Of a stretch of DNA of 64,000 nucleotides, positions 42,012-50,801 are shown one piece after another (position 1 is the first letter of the stretch; each line of letters starts with the position of its first letter). Below the pieces are notes generated by a model, which was not told where the DNA came from, did not search any database, and worked only from the letters and a program-made list of their open reading frames with translations. The translations under genes and the position numbers were made by a program. The DNA comes from Acidobacteriaceae bacterium. GTDB taxonomy: Bacteria; Acidobacteriota; Terriglobia; Terriglobales; Acidobacteriaceae. The stretch covers positions 62,001 to 126,000 of the forward strand of contig DAIDKP010000010.1 of assembly GCA_027449965.1 (NCBI GenBank). The letters run 5' to 3'.

Positions 42012-44023
42012 TCGTCGTCCGGCCGTTTATATGGTTTGCGCAGATAGAGTCGCGCTTCGTTGAGCGCGCCCTGAGTATTGTCGTTGGTCTGAATGGCCTG
42101 CCGATACTCGTTGACCGCGCGCTCTCGTTGCCCTGTCACATCAAAAATCTTGCCCAGTTGAATGTGACTCCAGACCTCTGTCCATGATGGATCATTGTCT
42201 CCGCGCAGGGCATCGCGAAATGCGTTGGCGCTGCCCTGATAGTTCTTTTCGGTGAACAGGGTTGCACCAATCCGATAGCTTGCCAGCGAGCTTTGAGGAT
42301 TCGCTTGAAGCGCCTTCTGAAATTCTCCGAGCGCGCCGTTCAAATCGCCCTGAGCCGCCAGTTGCTGGCCGCGCAGAATGGCCGCTCGCACCTGCAAATC
42401 CGGAGTATTTTTGAGCACCCAGTTGTCCGGATCGATCTCGATGTGGCGCGGCCTGCCAAAGGTATCGACCACGTACTGCGTCTCTGTGCCTACCACGTCA
42501 ATCCGCTCATTGGACGTCTTGCCATCGGTCTCAATCCGTAGTTCCACCGGCATGTTGAACAGATCAAGGTCTTGATGAATCTGCCCGATTGTACGAAAGC
42601 CCTTGCCATTTCCCAGACGATAAACTGCGTACTTATCTTCAAAGTTCGGCTCTCCAGTGCCATCGATCCACTGCGAAAAGAATGGCGTGAGATTCTTTTG
42701 GCTTACCTGCTCTGCCACTTTTTCCAACTGCCCGGATCGAATCGACTTGTCGGTGTACTGGCTGAGCGCCCCGCGCAAAATCCTCCGGAAGACGGTATCG
42801 CCCACCTCCCAGCGCAGCATATGAAAGACCATCGCGCCCTTTTCCAGCGTCATGGACTGAAACTGCGGCGCAAACGCGCCCAGGCGTCCGGCGGCCGACA
42901 GCGGAGTGGTGTCATAGGCGATGGCTCCTGCGGCAATATCGCTGACGGCGCGCTCCAGAGCCGTCCTTCCGCTTTCGTTCTCCACATACATCAGCTCGGC
43001 GTAGCGTGCCATTCCGTTGGTGATCCACGCATCGTTGAGGCTCGCCGGACTCACTTCCGAACCCCACCACTGGTGCGCCAGGGTATTCGCCATGAGCCGC
43101 GTGCCCGCGCTGTCGGTCAAATGCGCACCCATGATTACGGCCAGTTCCGGCGCCCAGAATGCCGGCAGCGTGTCGTTGGGCATCTCCACGACATTCATGC
43201 GGCCTGACTCTGGCTGTCCAAAGGTGGTGGTGAAAAAATCCATCTCACGCGCCGCAATCTCCGCCACTCCATTGGCCTGTCCCTGGTGCGCTACGGTTGT
43301 GTACGCCTTCACGTTCGCTGCCGAGTTTGCCGTGGCCGGATCGACAAACCTTCCGGCCACCAGCGTTCCGGGAAATCCAGGCTTGGTCCAGTTGAAGTCG
43401 TACTCAGTTCCCGGCTTGCCATCCTTCAACGTAATCTGCCTGACGCCTGTGCTGCCACTGGCAATCACTCGCTCGCCCTGCGGAACCTGCACGTGCATCT
43501 CCATGGTGAAGCGATCGGTGAGATAGCCGGTTGTTGGGAACCACCGCGCGGGATAAAGCAGATACGAGATGGGATCGCCGATCGCTGCCAATTTCAATCC
43601 CTCGACTGGCCCGTCTTCGCTGCCTGTGATCTTGCCGGAATAAACAAACGTCCAGTGGACCGGCTTCTCGCCCGGCGCCGTCGCGGGCACAATCTGAAGA
43701 TTCCCATCGGTTGTCCGTTCTCCTGTGAGCACCGCGCCTGAATCATCGGTGATGCTTGTAATCTTCAACGCCGGATGCAGACCGAAAGTGACAGCATCGG
43801 CGCCCGCCGGAGCGGTAAACGTAACGACGGCTGTGGCTGTCATGCTGTGCGTAGGCGGGTCCAATTCCAGATCGATCCGGTAGCCCTGAATATTCAATAC
43901 GCGGCGCGAAGTCCCACGCACGAAGTTCGATCCGGTATCCTGCCCTGCCGCAACCAGCGAGAAGCAGGCACAGACAAGCACCGCGCCGCGGATTATCCTC
44001 TTCGCGTTTGCCTTCAGCCTCAT
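42008..44023 (-). CDS. M1-family aminopeptidase-like protein with TPR tail, catalytic motif degenerate
   Basis: A 671-residue exported protein. After a signal peptide it has the M1 N-terminal beta domain (YRIDLELDPPTHSMTATAVV), a catalytic-like domain and two or three TPR repeats at about residues 555-660. Where active M1 enzymes have HExxH-x18-E, this protein reads NTLAHQWWG (Asn313-Thr314, His317 kept) and WITNGMARY (Asn336 in place of the zinc ligand Glu). The GxMEN substrate loop is also not recognisable. It is thus probably a non-peptidase homologue acting in binding. Its TGA overlaps the kinase start. Confidence 0.85.
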   Translation of the reverse strand: MRLKANAKRIIRGAVLVCACFSLVAAGQDTGSNFVRGTSRRVLNIQGYRIDLELDPPTHSMTATAVVTFTAPAGADAVTFGLHPALKITSITDDSGAVLTGERTTDGNLQIVPATAPGEKPVHWTFVYSGKITGSEDGPVEGLKLAAIGDPISYLLYPARWFPTTGYLTDRFTMEMHVQVPQGERVIASGSTGVRQITLKDGKPGTEYDFNWTKPGFPGTLVAGRFVDPATANSAANVKAYTTVAHQGQANGVAEIAAREMDFFTTTFGQPESGRMNVVEMPNDTLPAFWAPELAVIMGAHLTDSAGTRLMANTLAHQWWGSEVSPASLNDAWITNGMARYAELMYVENESGRTALERAVSDIAAGAIAYDTTPLSAAGRLGAFAPQFQSMTLEKGAMVFHMLRWEVGDTVFRRILRGALSQYTDKSIRSGQLEKVAEQVSQKNLTPFFSQWIDGTGEPNFEDKYAVYRLGNGKGFRTIGQIHQDLDLFNMPVELRIETDGKTSNERIDVVGTETQYVVDTFGRPRHIEIDPDNWVLKNTPDLQVRAAILRGQQLAAQGDLNGALGEFQKALQANPQSSLASYRIGATLFTEKNYQGSANAFRDALRGDNDPSWTEVWSHIQLGKIFDVTGQRERAVNEYRQAIQTNDNTQGALNEARLYLRKPYKRPDDE

Positions 44024-44259
44024 ACCTTCGCACCTGCGCCCGCGCTCTTACCGTTATCTTGCCTGCCCGGGTTGTCACTGCTCAAGAAGATCAACTTTTT
44101 CTTGCGCATCCTTCGTCCTTTTTGCTTTGCGCACTTTGAGACAAGTGTGGCACAGGGATGAAGCCACCATGCAAGAGAATGCTGCCTGGAGGCCTCGACA
44201 ACGCTTCACAGCCCAGGCACCCGCCTGATGCGATGACCCCATGCTCAGCCTCATTGCAC

Positions 44260-45432
44260 TTATGCTAAAGTCTCCGCAACCACCTCTGCCACACGCTGGA
44301 TTGCGCCATTTTCCAAATTTCGATCCGGGCGCAATTTTGCTCCCACTTCTTTCAACTCTCGCATCATCTGGTCACGCGCAGCCGTGTTTTCCATGAGTGG
44401 TTGCAGATGCTTGACCACGGAATCAACCGTATAGTCATCCTGGATCAGTTCTGGCACCAGACGTTGATCCGCTATCAGATTGACCATGGCCACATGAGGC
44501 ACTTTTACAATTTGGCGAGCGATTGCGTAGGTCAATCGAGAGACCTTGTAGACCACCACGAAGGGATTGCCGATCAAAGCCGCTTCAACCGTTGCCGTTC
44601 CGCTGGCCACTACGCTTGCGCGCGCAAAATGCAGTGTGCCCCGCGCATCGTCGACCAGGCGAACCCGTTTGTCCATGCCTGCGTCCTTCACCATTGTCCG
44701 CGTCCGTTCGACATCTGCGGCAGAGAGCGTGGGCGCAAGCGGCAGAACAAACTCGGTCCGTTCATCTGCGATGCGGGCCGCAGCCCGCAGCATCTCGGGC
44801 AGATTGAGACGAATTTCGCGCGCGCGACTTCCCGGCAGCAGACCGATCCAGGATTTTTCTGCGTCGAGACCGTGCTGTGCCGCAAAGTGAGCACGTGTCT
44901 CAGTTGGCAGCGGCATCTCCGCAAGCGGATGGCCAACAAACTCAGCCGCCACTCCGTGCTCACGATAAAACTTTTCCTCGAAAGGAAAGATCACCAGCAT
45001 CCGATCCACGAACCGCCTGACGCTGTGAATTCGATGCTTTTTCCATGCCCACAACTGCGGACTGACAAAAAAGATGACGGGGACACCCATGCCATGCAGC
45101 GTCTCAGCCAGCTTGAGATTGACATCGGGAAAGTCAATCAGCACTGCCGCTGCTGGTCGACGCGCGCGAATCGCCGCCTGGAGTTTTCGATACTCGCGAT
45201 AGATATGCGGCAGATGTCGAATGACCTCGGTGATACCCATGACCGCGACATCCTCGCTGCGGACTACGCGCTGCATACCGAGAGCCTCCATGCGCGCGCC
45301 GCCCAAACCAAAAAACCGAGAGTCGGGAATCCTGCGCTTCAACTCTGCGATCAGCATTGCGCCGTAGTGCTCGCCACTTGCCTCGCCCGCCGAGAGAAAG
45401 ATCCACGGCTCCACGGTTTTCGGTTCGTTCAT
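44260..45432 (-). CDS. lpxB: Lipid-A-disaccharide synthase
   Basis: A 390-residue GT19 glycosyltransferase. FLSAGEASGEHYGAMLIAEL at the N terminus, GLGGARMEALGM, and later LLPGSRAREIRLNLPEMLRA and VASGTATVEAAL are LpxB marks. It joins UDP-2,3-diacylglucosamine and lipid X to lipid A disaccharide at the inner membrane, which supports a lipopolysaccharide-bearing outer membrane. ATG 45432 has AGGAG upstream. The frame is open further upstream but there overlaps the ABC exporter gene. It lies 31 bp downstream of that gene. Confidence 0.95.
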   Translation of the reverse strand: MNEPKTVEPWIFLSAGEASGEHYGAMLIAELKRRIPDSRFFGLGGARMEALGMQRVVRSEDVAVMGITEVIRHLPHIYREYRKLQAAIRARRPAAAVLIDFPDVNLKLAETLHGMGVPVIFFVSPQLWAWKKHRIHSVRRFVDRMLVIFPFEEKFYREHGVAAEFVGHPLAEMPLPTETRAHFAAQHGLDAEKSWIGLLPGSRAREIRLNLPEMLRAAARIADERTEFVLPLAPTLSAADVERTRTMVKDAGMDKRVRLVDDARGTLHFARASVVASGTATVEAALIGNPFVVVYKVSRLTYAIARQIVKVPHVAMVNLIADQRLVPELIQDDYTVDSVVKHLQPLMENTAARDQMMRELKEVGAKLRPDRNLENGAIQRVAEVVAETLA

Positions 45433-45463
45433 GCCTCTCCTGTCCTGCCGATATTTTTGCTCG

Positions 45464-47440
45464 TCAGTGAGCCAGCGCAGCAGCGCCAGAATCCAGGCTG
45501 GCACTGACAGCGGGCATCTCCTGATCCCGATACTGAAGCTGATAGAGCTTGTAATAAATTCCGCGCTGGGCAAGGAGTTCCTGATGATTTCCCTGCTCGC
45601 GCAACTGTCCCTTGTGCATGACGAGAATGCTATCTGCGCGCTGCACCGTGGAGAGCCTATGGGCAATCAGCACCGACGTTCGCCCGGCAATCATCTTCTC
45701 CAGCGCCAGACGAATCTTCAGTTCCGTATCCGTATCGACGCTTGAGGTTGCTTCATCCAGAATGAGAATTCTGGGATCAAACGCCAGCGCTCGCGCAAAG
45801 TTGATCAGTTGCTTCTGTCCGGTGGAAAGCGAATTGCCCCGCTCGATGACCGGCTCATCCAACTGCCTGGGCAGACTCTCAATAAATTCCAGGACATTCA
45901 CATCCCGCGCTGCAGCCCGCATTCGCTCTTCGGTAATCTCTTCAGCACCCAGACGGATGTTCTCGGCGATGGTTCCGCTGAACAGATAAGGATCCTGCAA
46001 CACTACGGCAAAATGCTTGCGCAGCGACTCCAGATCGTGCTCACGGACATCGACGCCATCGATCAGAATTGCGCCGCGGGTGACATCATAGAAACGCATC
46101 ATGAGGCTGGTCAATGTGGTCTTGCCTGCTCCCGTATGGCCCACAATCGCCACGGTCTCACCCGGCTCGACTACAAACGAAACATCCTTCAGAATCCACT
46201 CGATATCCGTTCGCGCAGCGACTTCCGCATCGCCCGCGCTCGCCATCCATGTTCGCTCGTCCTCGCTCATCTCTTCATAGGTAAACCATACGTGGCGAAA
46301 CTCAATTCGATTCGATCCATCACCGATGCGTGTGGTCTGCGGAGAGACAATCTGTGACGGCGTGTCCAGCAGTTTGAAGATGCGCTCGCAGGCGGTCATC
46401 GCTGCCTGCAGGATGTTGAATTTTTCGCTCAGGTCCTGGATGGGTCGGAAGAATCGTTGCGCGTACTGGATGAAGGCGCCGATGACGCCAATGGTCACGG
46501 TGCCGCCAATGACCCCCACGCCACCTCGCCAAAGGATCATGGCAATGGCGACCGAGGATAAAATCTCCACAGCTGGATAGTAGAGCGCATAGGCAAAGAT
46601 TGTGTCCTTGAAGGCAGTCATGTGCTGACGATTCACCGCTTCAAAATCCGCATAGGCACGATCTTCGCGGTTGAACAACTGCACGACGCTCATCCCGCTG
46701 ACGTGTTCCTGGGTAAACGAGTTGATCCGTGCAATGGCTGTTCTGACGCGCCGATAACTCGCCCGCACGGAGTGTCGAAACATATTCGTCGCCAGAATGA
46801 TCAGCGGAAGTACAGCAAAGGTCAGCAGCGCCAGACGCCAGTTCATCGCGAGCATGACCACCACCATGATCGCCAGCGCAAAGACATCATCGATCATTGC
46901 GAGCACGCCTGAGGTGAACATGTCGTTGATTGCGTCCACATCGGAGGTCAGGCGCGTGACCAACCGCCCTACTGCGTTGGTGTCAAAGAAGCCGACATGC
47001 ATCCGCTGCATGTGTCGAAAGATCTCTCGCCGAAGGTCGAACATCACCTTTTGCCCGGTCCATTGCATGAGGTACGTCTGCGTGAACTCGAAGAGATAAG
47101 CCAGCAGCAGGACCGCCAGATACACCAGCGCCAGTTGTCCGACGCCGACTCGCGGATCGTTGCTGAGATGCCGCGAGATCCAGCCGGTGCCCATGTGCGC
47201 CTCGCGCGTGAGATAGCGGTCCAGCGCGACCTTGACCAGGTATGGCCCGACCGCATCGGTTGCGGCGCGCAGGGAGACTGCAACGACGCTGATCGTCGCC
47301 TGCACGCGATAGGGAGCCAGATACCGACCCAGCCGCATCATCAGCCGTGCATCATAGGCTTTGCCGGTGATCTCGTCGTCGGCCTTCACGCGGGCCTTGG
47401 GTTTCTCGTCCACGCGTGGTTTCAGCTTCTCGTCTGCCAT
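45464..47440 (-). CDS. MsbA-like ABC transporter, fused permease and ATPase
   Basis: A 658-residue type IV ABC exporter half-transporter. Six transmembrane helices span about residues 45-340. The ATPase domain follows, with Walker A IVGHTGAGKTTLTSLMM, signature LSTGQKQLINFARA and Walker B ILILDEATSSVD. Directly upstream of lpxB with 31 bp between, it may flip lipid A like MsbA, although multidrug exporters (YheI/LmrA-like) have the same structure. A charged Lys-rich N terminus (MADEKLKPRVDEKPKARVKA) precedes helix 1. ATG 47440 is chosen over an upstream in-frame ATG at 47560. It is divergent from hemW. Confidence 0.92.
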   Translation of the reverse strand: MADEKLKPRVDEKPKARVKADDEITGKAYDARLMMRLGRYLAPYRVQATISVVAVSLRAATDAVGPYLVKVALDRYLTREAHMGTGWISRHLSNDPRVGVGQLALVYLAVLLLAYLFEFTQTYLMQWTGQKVMFDLRREIFRHMQRMHVGFFDTNAVGRLVTRLTSDVDAINDMFTSGVLAMIDDVFALAIMVVVMLAMNWRLALLTFAVLPLIILATNMFRHSVRASYRRVRTAIARINSFTQEHVSGMSVVQLFNREDRAYADFEAVNRQHMTAFKDTIFAYALYYPAVEILSSVAIAMILWRGGVGVIGGTVTIGVIGAFIQYAQRFFRPIQDLSEKFNILQAAMTACERIFKLLDTPSQIVSPQTTRIGDGSNRIEFRHVWFTYEEMSEDERTWMASAGDAEVAARTDIEWILKDVSFVVEPGETVAIVGHTGAGKTTLTSLMMRFYDVTRGAILIDGVDVREHDLESLRKHFAVVLQDPYLFSGTIAENIRLGAEEITEERMRAAARDVNVLEFIESLPRQLDEPVIERGNSLSTGQKQLINFARALAFDPRILILDEATSSVDTDTELKIRLALEKMIAGRTSVLIAHRLSTVQRADSILVMHKGQLREQGNHQELLAQRGIYYKLYQLQYRDQEMPAVSASLDSGAAALAH

Positions 47441-47610
47441 CTTTGCCTGCTGTCCGTCTGTTCCGAGTATGAGTTTTCGATGGTCGCAAGCCCGATTTCG
47501 CTTCAGTTTTGATTGTACCGGGTTGCCTGCACCCCATCCCGCAACTACGCCCGGCTTCACGATGCCCGGCCTGAGATGCCTGGCCTAGAGATGCGAAACT
47601 GGAATCTCCC

Positions 47611-48876
47611 ATGCCGCTGCCACCTCAGATCGAGAGTTCGTCCGTTGGCCATTGCCAATCCCTGGGTCTGTATCTCTCCATCCCCTTCTGCCGGTCCAAA
47701 TGCACCTACTGCAATTTTGCCTCCGGCGTCTATCCTGCCAGCCATCACGACCAGTACGTCGAGCGGCTTGTCGGTGACCTCCGCGCCAGTGGATCTCAGG
47801 CTGCCGAACGCGGACTGCACCTGCCGCAAACCGTCGATTCGATCTACTTTGGCGGCGGCACTCCCGTCCTGCTCTCCTCCGCGCACTTCCACACGATCTT
47901 CAGGGCGATTGGCGAAATCTTCGCGCTCACCGCTGAGGCTGAAATCACGGTGGAGTGCGCGCCGGGCCAACTCTCGGATTCCACGCTCGATGCACTGGTC
48001 GCCTGCGGCGTGAACCGTGTCAGCCTGGGCGCACAAAGCTTTATTGATCGGGAATGCGCCACCAGCGGGCGGCTGCACACACGCGCCGATGTGCTCACCG
48101 ACCTGAAGCGACTTCGCACCGCAGGGATCGAGAACTTGAATCTCGACCTGCTTGCCGGACTGGCTGGCCAGACGATCCATTCGTGGCGGGAATCGATCGA
48201 TATTCTGCTTCAGACCGGGGTTCCCCACGCCAGCGTGTACATGCTCGAGATCGACGAAGACTCCCGCCTGGGCCGCGAACTGCTGCAGGGCGGTGCTCGC
48301 TACTACGCAGGACTGGTTCCCTCCGACGAGACTATCGCCGATATGTACGAAACCGCCATCGAATTATTTTCCAGCGCCGGTCTGGCGCAGTATGAAATCT
48401 CCAACTTTGCTCGCCCCGGCTTCGCTTCACGTCACAACCTTCGCTACTGGTGCCGCGCGCCGTATCTGGGCCTCGGAGTGGATGCATCCTCCATGCTCTT
48501 TGCCGAAGAGAATGCAGACGAGCCGACGCCGGCTTCGCTGCGCTTGACCACCACTTCGAGCCTTGACGATTACCTTGCCGGAATCACACCGCTGGCTGAG
48601 CAAAGCTGGCTCGGCCCCGTCCAGCAGATGGAAGAGTTCTGGTTCCTCGGCCTGCGTCGCAACTCCGGCGTTGCCGTCACGGATCTCATGCATCTTTTCG
48701 GTGCGGAGGCCGCTCAACCCTCGCTTGCGGTCGCTCATCGGCTCGTTGCCGAGGGCCTGCTCTGCTTTGAGCGCCATGCTGAACGCTTCACGCTCAGTCC
48801 GCGTGGCAGACTGCTCTCGAACAACGTCTTTGCTGAGTTTCTGGCTGCCTATCCCGACCCCGCGACATCCTTATAA
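47611..48876 (+). CDS. hemW: HemW-like radical SAM haem chaperone
   Basis: A 421-residue radical SAM protein of the HemN/HemW group. The cluster motif is IPFCRSKCTYCNF (CxxxCxxC), followed by SIYFGGGTPVLLSS and SLGAQSFIDRECATSGR. HemW binds haem and delivers it to respiratory enzymes, and is distinguished from true coproporphyrinogen dehydrogenase HemN by its shorter cluster region. No Shine-Dalgarno sequence is obvious before ATG 47611. The aldolase gene starts 20 bp downstream. Confidence 0.9.
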   Translation: MPLPPQIESSSVGHCQSLGLYLSIPFCRSKCTYCNFASGVYPASHHDQYVERLVGDLRASGSQAAERGLHLPQTVDSIYFGGGTPVLLSSAHFHTIFRAIGEIFALTAEAEITVECAPGQLSDSTLDALVACGVNRVSLGAQSFIDRECATSGRLHTRADVLTDLKRLRTAGIENLNLDLLAGLAGQTIHSWRESIDILLQTGVPHASVYMLEIDEDSRLGRELLQGGARYYAGLVPSDETIADMYETAIELFSSAGLAQYEISNFARPGFASRHNLRYWCRAPYLGLGVDASSMLFAEENADEPTPASLRLTTTSSLDDYLAGITPLAEQSWLGPVQQMEEFWFLGLRRNSGVAVTDLMHLFGAEAAQPSLAVAHRLVAEGLLCFERHAERFTLSPRGRLLSNNVFAEFLAAYPDPATSL

Positions 48877-48896
48877 TCGCTCTGAGAGGATTGCCC

Positions 48897-49958
48897 TTGT
48901 ACACACCCGCCAGTTCCACCGCCGAATCCGTGATCGACCTTCGCAGCGACACCGTGACCCGTCCCACGCCGGCCATGCGCTCTGCCATGGCTCAGGCCGA
49001 GGTTGGGGACGATGTCTATGGCGAAGACCCCTCCATCAACCTGCTTGAGCGGCGCGCTGCGGAAATCTTTGCTCGTGAAGCCGCGCTTTTTGTTCCCACT
49101 GGAACCATGGGAAATCAGATCGCCATTCGGCTTCACACACGGCCCGGCCAGGAGATTCTGTGCGAATCCCGCGCCCACGTCCTGGACTGGGAGATGGGTA
49201 CCGCAGCGGCATTTTCCGGCTGCCAGTTGCGCCCCATTCCAACGCCCGACTCCATCCTGAGCTGGGACCGTCTGGCCCAGCATATCTACCCTCGCGGTGG
49301 ATTCCGCGCCGACACTGCTCTGATCACCCTGGAGAACTCCCACAACATGGGCGGCGGCGTTTGCACTCCGCTGCCAGTGCTGGAAGAGATCTGGCACGAA
49401 GCCCGCAAACGCAACCTGCGCACACACCTGGACGGCGCACGCGTCTTCAACGCCGCAGCCTGCCTCGGCCTGGACGTCCGAACCCTCACGGCTGGCTTTG
49501 ATACCGTGATGTTCTGCCTCTCGAAAGGATTGTGTGCACCGGTTGGCTCCATGCTTGTCGGCTCGGCGACAGCCATTGCGGAGGCACGCATCTATCGCAA
49601 AGCCCTCGGCGGGGGCATGCGCCAGGCAGGGATTCTGGCCGCTGCCGGGCGAATCGCTCTGGAAGAGATGCCCGCTCGCCTGGCTGACGACCACGCCAAC
49701 GCTCGCCTGCTTGCTGAATCGATCGCCGCACTGCCCGGTGTGCGTCTGGATCTGGCTCGGATCCAGACCAACATCGTGATTTTTGACCTGGACCCGGCTC
49801 GCCACACCCCGGCAGCACTGGTGGCCACCCTCCGCTCCCATGGGGTGTTGGCCAGCGCCGTCGGCCCCCAGTCCGTCCGACTGGTCACACATCACGACGT
49901 GGATCGCGAGAGTTGCACCCGCGCCGCCCACATTCTGACCGAAGCACTGACCGCCTGA
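48897..49958 (+). CDS. ltaE: Low-specificity threonine aldolase family PLP enzyme
   Basis: A 353-residue fold-type I PLP enzyme of the GntG/LtaE family. IDLRSDTVTRPTPAMRSAMA, VGDDVYGEDPSINLLE, LENSHNMGGG, LDGARVFNAA and the PLP Lys in CLSKGLCAPVGSM are conserved. It cleaves L-threonine or L-allo-threonine to glycine and acetaldehyde. TTG 48897 has AGAGGA six bases upstream. A TTG at 48891 is also in frame but sits directly on that sequence. It is followed by a strong terminator. Confidence 0.9.
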   Translation: MYTPASSTAESVIDLRSDTVTRPTPAMRSAMAQAEVGDDVYGEDPSINLLERRAAEIFAREAALFVPTGTMGNQIAIRLHTRPGQEILCESRAHVLDWEMGTAAAFSGCQLRPIPTPDSILSWDRLAQHIYPRGGFRADTALITLENSHNMGGGVCTPLPVLEEIWHEARKRNLRTHLDGARVFNAAACLGLDVRTLTAGFDTVMFCLSKGLCAPVGSMLVGSATAIAEARIYRKALGGGMRQAGILAAAGRIALEEMPARLADDHANARLLAESIAALPGVRLDLARIQTNIVIFDLDPARHTPAALVATLRSHGVLASAVGPQSVRLVTHHDVDRESCTRAAHILTEALTA

Positions 49959-49968
49959 GCGCAAGGAG

Positions 49969-50019
49969 CAACGAAGAAAAGCAGCCATTCCCGGCGGGAG
50001 TGGCTGCTTTTCTTCGTTG
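49969..50019 (+). terminator. Strong 19 bp stem terminator after threonine aldolase gene
   Basis: CAACGAAGAAAAGCAGCCA (49969-49987) pairs perfectly with 50001-50019 across a 13-base loop. The right arm is T-rich (GCTTTTCTTCGTTG) and leads to TTTAC. The stem starts 11 bp after the aldolase stop and insulates the hsp20 promoter. Confidence 0.85.
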
Positions 50020-50216
50020 TTTACATATTCCGATCAGGGATATAACTCTTTATTTCACTATAACTTAGTGGCAATAGGAATTGCAGGTGCACAATATGAG
50101 TGCTTTATGCGCATATTTTATGAATCTTTTGTGATACATTTTAGTCAGATATTGTGTAAGGCCACCCAAAGCACCGGAAGGCCCTCACACATCAGCTCAT
50201 TCAGGAGGATTCCATC
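50020..50216 (+). promoter_or_regulatory. AT-rich hsp20 upstream region
   Basis: About 200 bp, markedly AT-rich, between the terminator and hsp20. It should contain the promoter, and several TATA-like elements (TATAAC, TATTTTATGAAT) are present. I cannot fix a sigma-32-type consensus or a CIRCE inverted repeat. A strong AGGAGG lies seven bases before the ATG. A CCTC at about 50182 could pair with this site and form a weak RNA thermometer, which is speculation. Confidence 0.4.
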
Positions 50217-50660
50217 ATGACCATCACTCGCTGGTACCCCATTCGTGAAGTTGCGGCCCTGCAGAATCGCGTCAATTCCCTGCTGCAGGACATCGCCGGC
50301 ACCGACAGTGAGACCGTTACCGCAGCCAGCTTCGTTCCTGCCGTCGATGTGTATGAAGATGCTGAGAAGGTTGTTCTCAAGCTGGAAATTCCTGGCGTCC
50401 GCGAGGAAGACGTGGACATTCGGGTCGAGAACCAGGCGCTCTCTGTACGTGGCGAGCGGAAGTTCGACTCGGAGGAGAAGCAGGAAAACTTTCATCGCAT
50501 TGAGCGCCACTATGGCAGCTTCTTCCGCTCCTTCAGCCTGCCGAACACGGTGGACACCGACGCCGTTGCCGCAACGTATCATGCCGGCATTCTGCGTCTG
50601 GAGCTGAAAAAGAAGGCTTCAGCTCAGCCAAAGCAGATCAAGATCGGCACGGCTGCCTGA
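50217..50660 (+). CDS. Hsp20/alpha-crystallin small heat-shock protein
   Basis: A 147-residue small heat-shock chaperone. The alpha-crystallin domain spans about residues 40-135: VPAVDVYEDAEKVVLKLEIP, GVREEDVDIRVENQALSVRG and the GILRLELKKK motif. It holds unfolding proteins for refolding by ATP-dependent chaperones such as the ClpB encoded next. AGGAGG precedes the ATG. A terminator follows, so clpB likely has its own promoter or depends on read-through. Confidence 0.93.
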   Translation: MTITRWYPIREVAALQNRVNSLLQDIAGTDSETVTAASFVPAVDVYEDAEKVVLKLEIPGVREEDVDIRVENQALSVRGERKFDSEEKQENFHRIERHYGSFFRSFSLPNTVDTDAVAATYHAGILRLELKKKASAQPKQIKIGTAA

Positions 50661-50682
50661 AGGCGGAAATCTGACTCACGCG

Positions 50683-50709
50683 AAGGCCAGCCACCTGCGC
50701 TGGCCTTTT
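50683..50709 (+). terminator. Hairpin terminator between hsp20 and clpB
   Basis: AAGGCCAGC (50683-50691) and GCTGGCCTT (50699-50707) form a 9 bp stem with a 7-base loop, followed by TTGCGCTTTTGTTG. It lies 22 bp after the hsp20 stop. Confidence 0.75.
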
Positions 50710-50801
50710 GCGCTTTTGTTGCCTCGGGTGCATTCTGAAATCCGGGGAGTAGTTTGCAGGAATCTGATGCGGCTGGGCGCCGCAGACGGGGGATTCATTC
50801 C

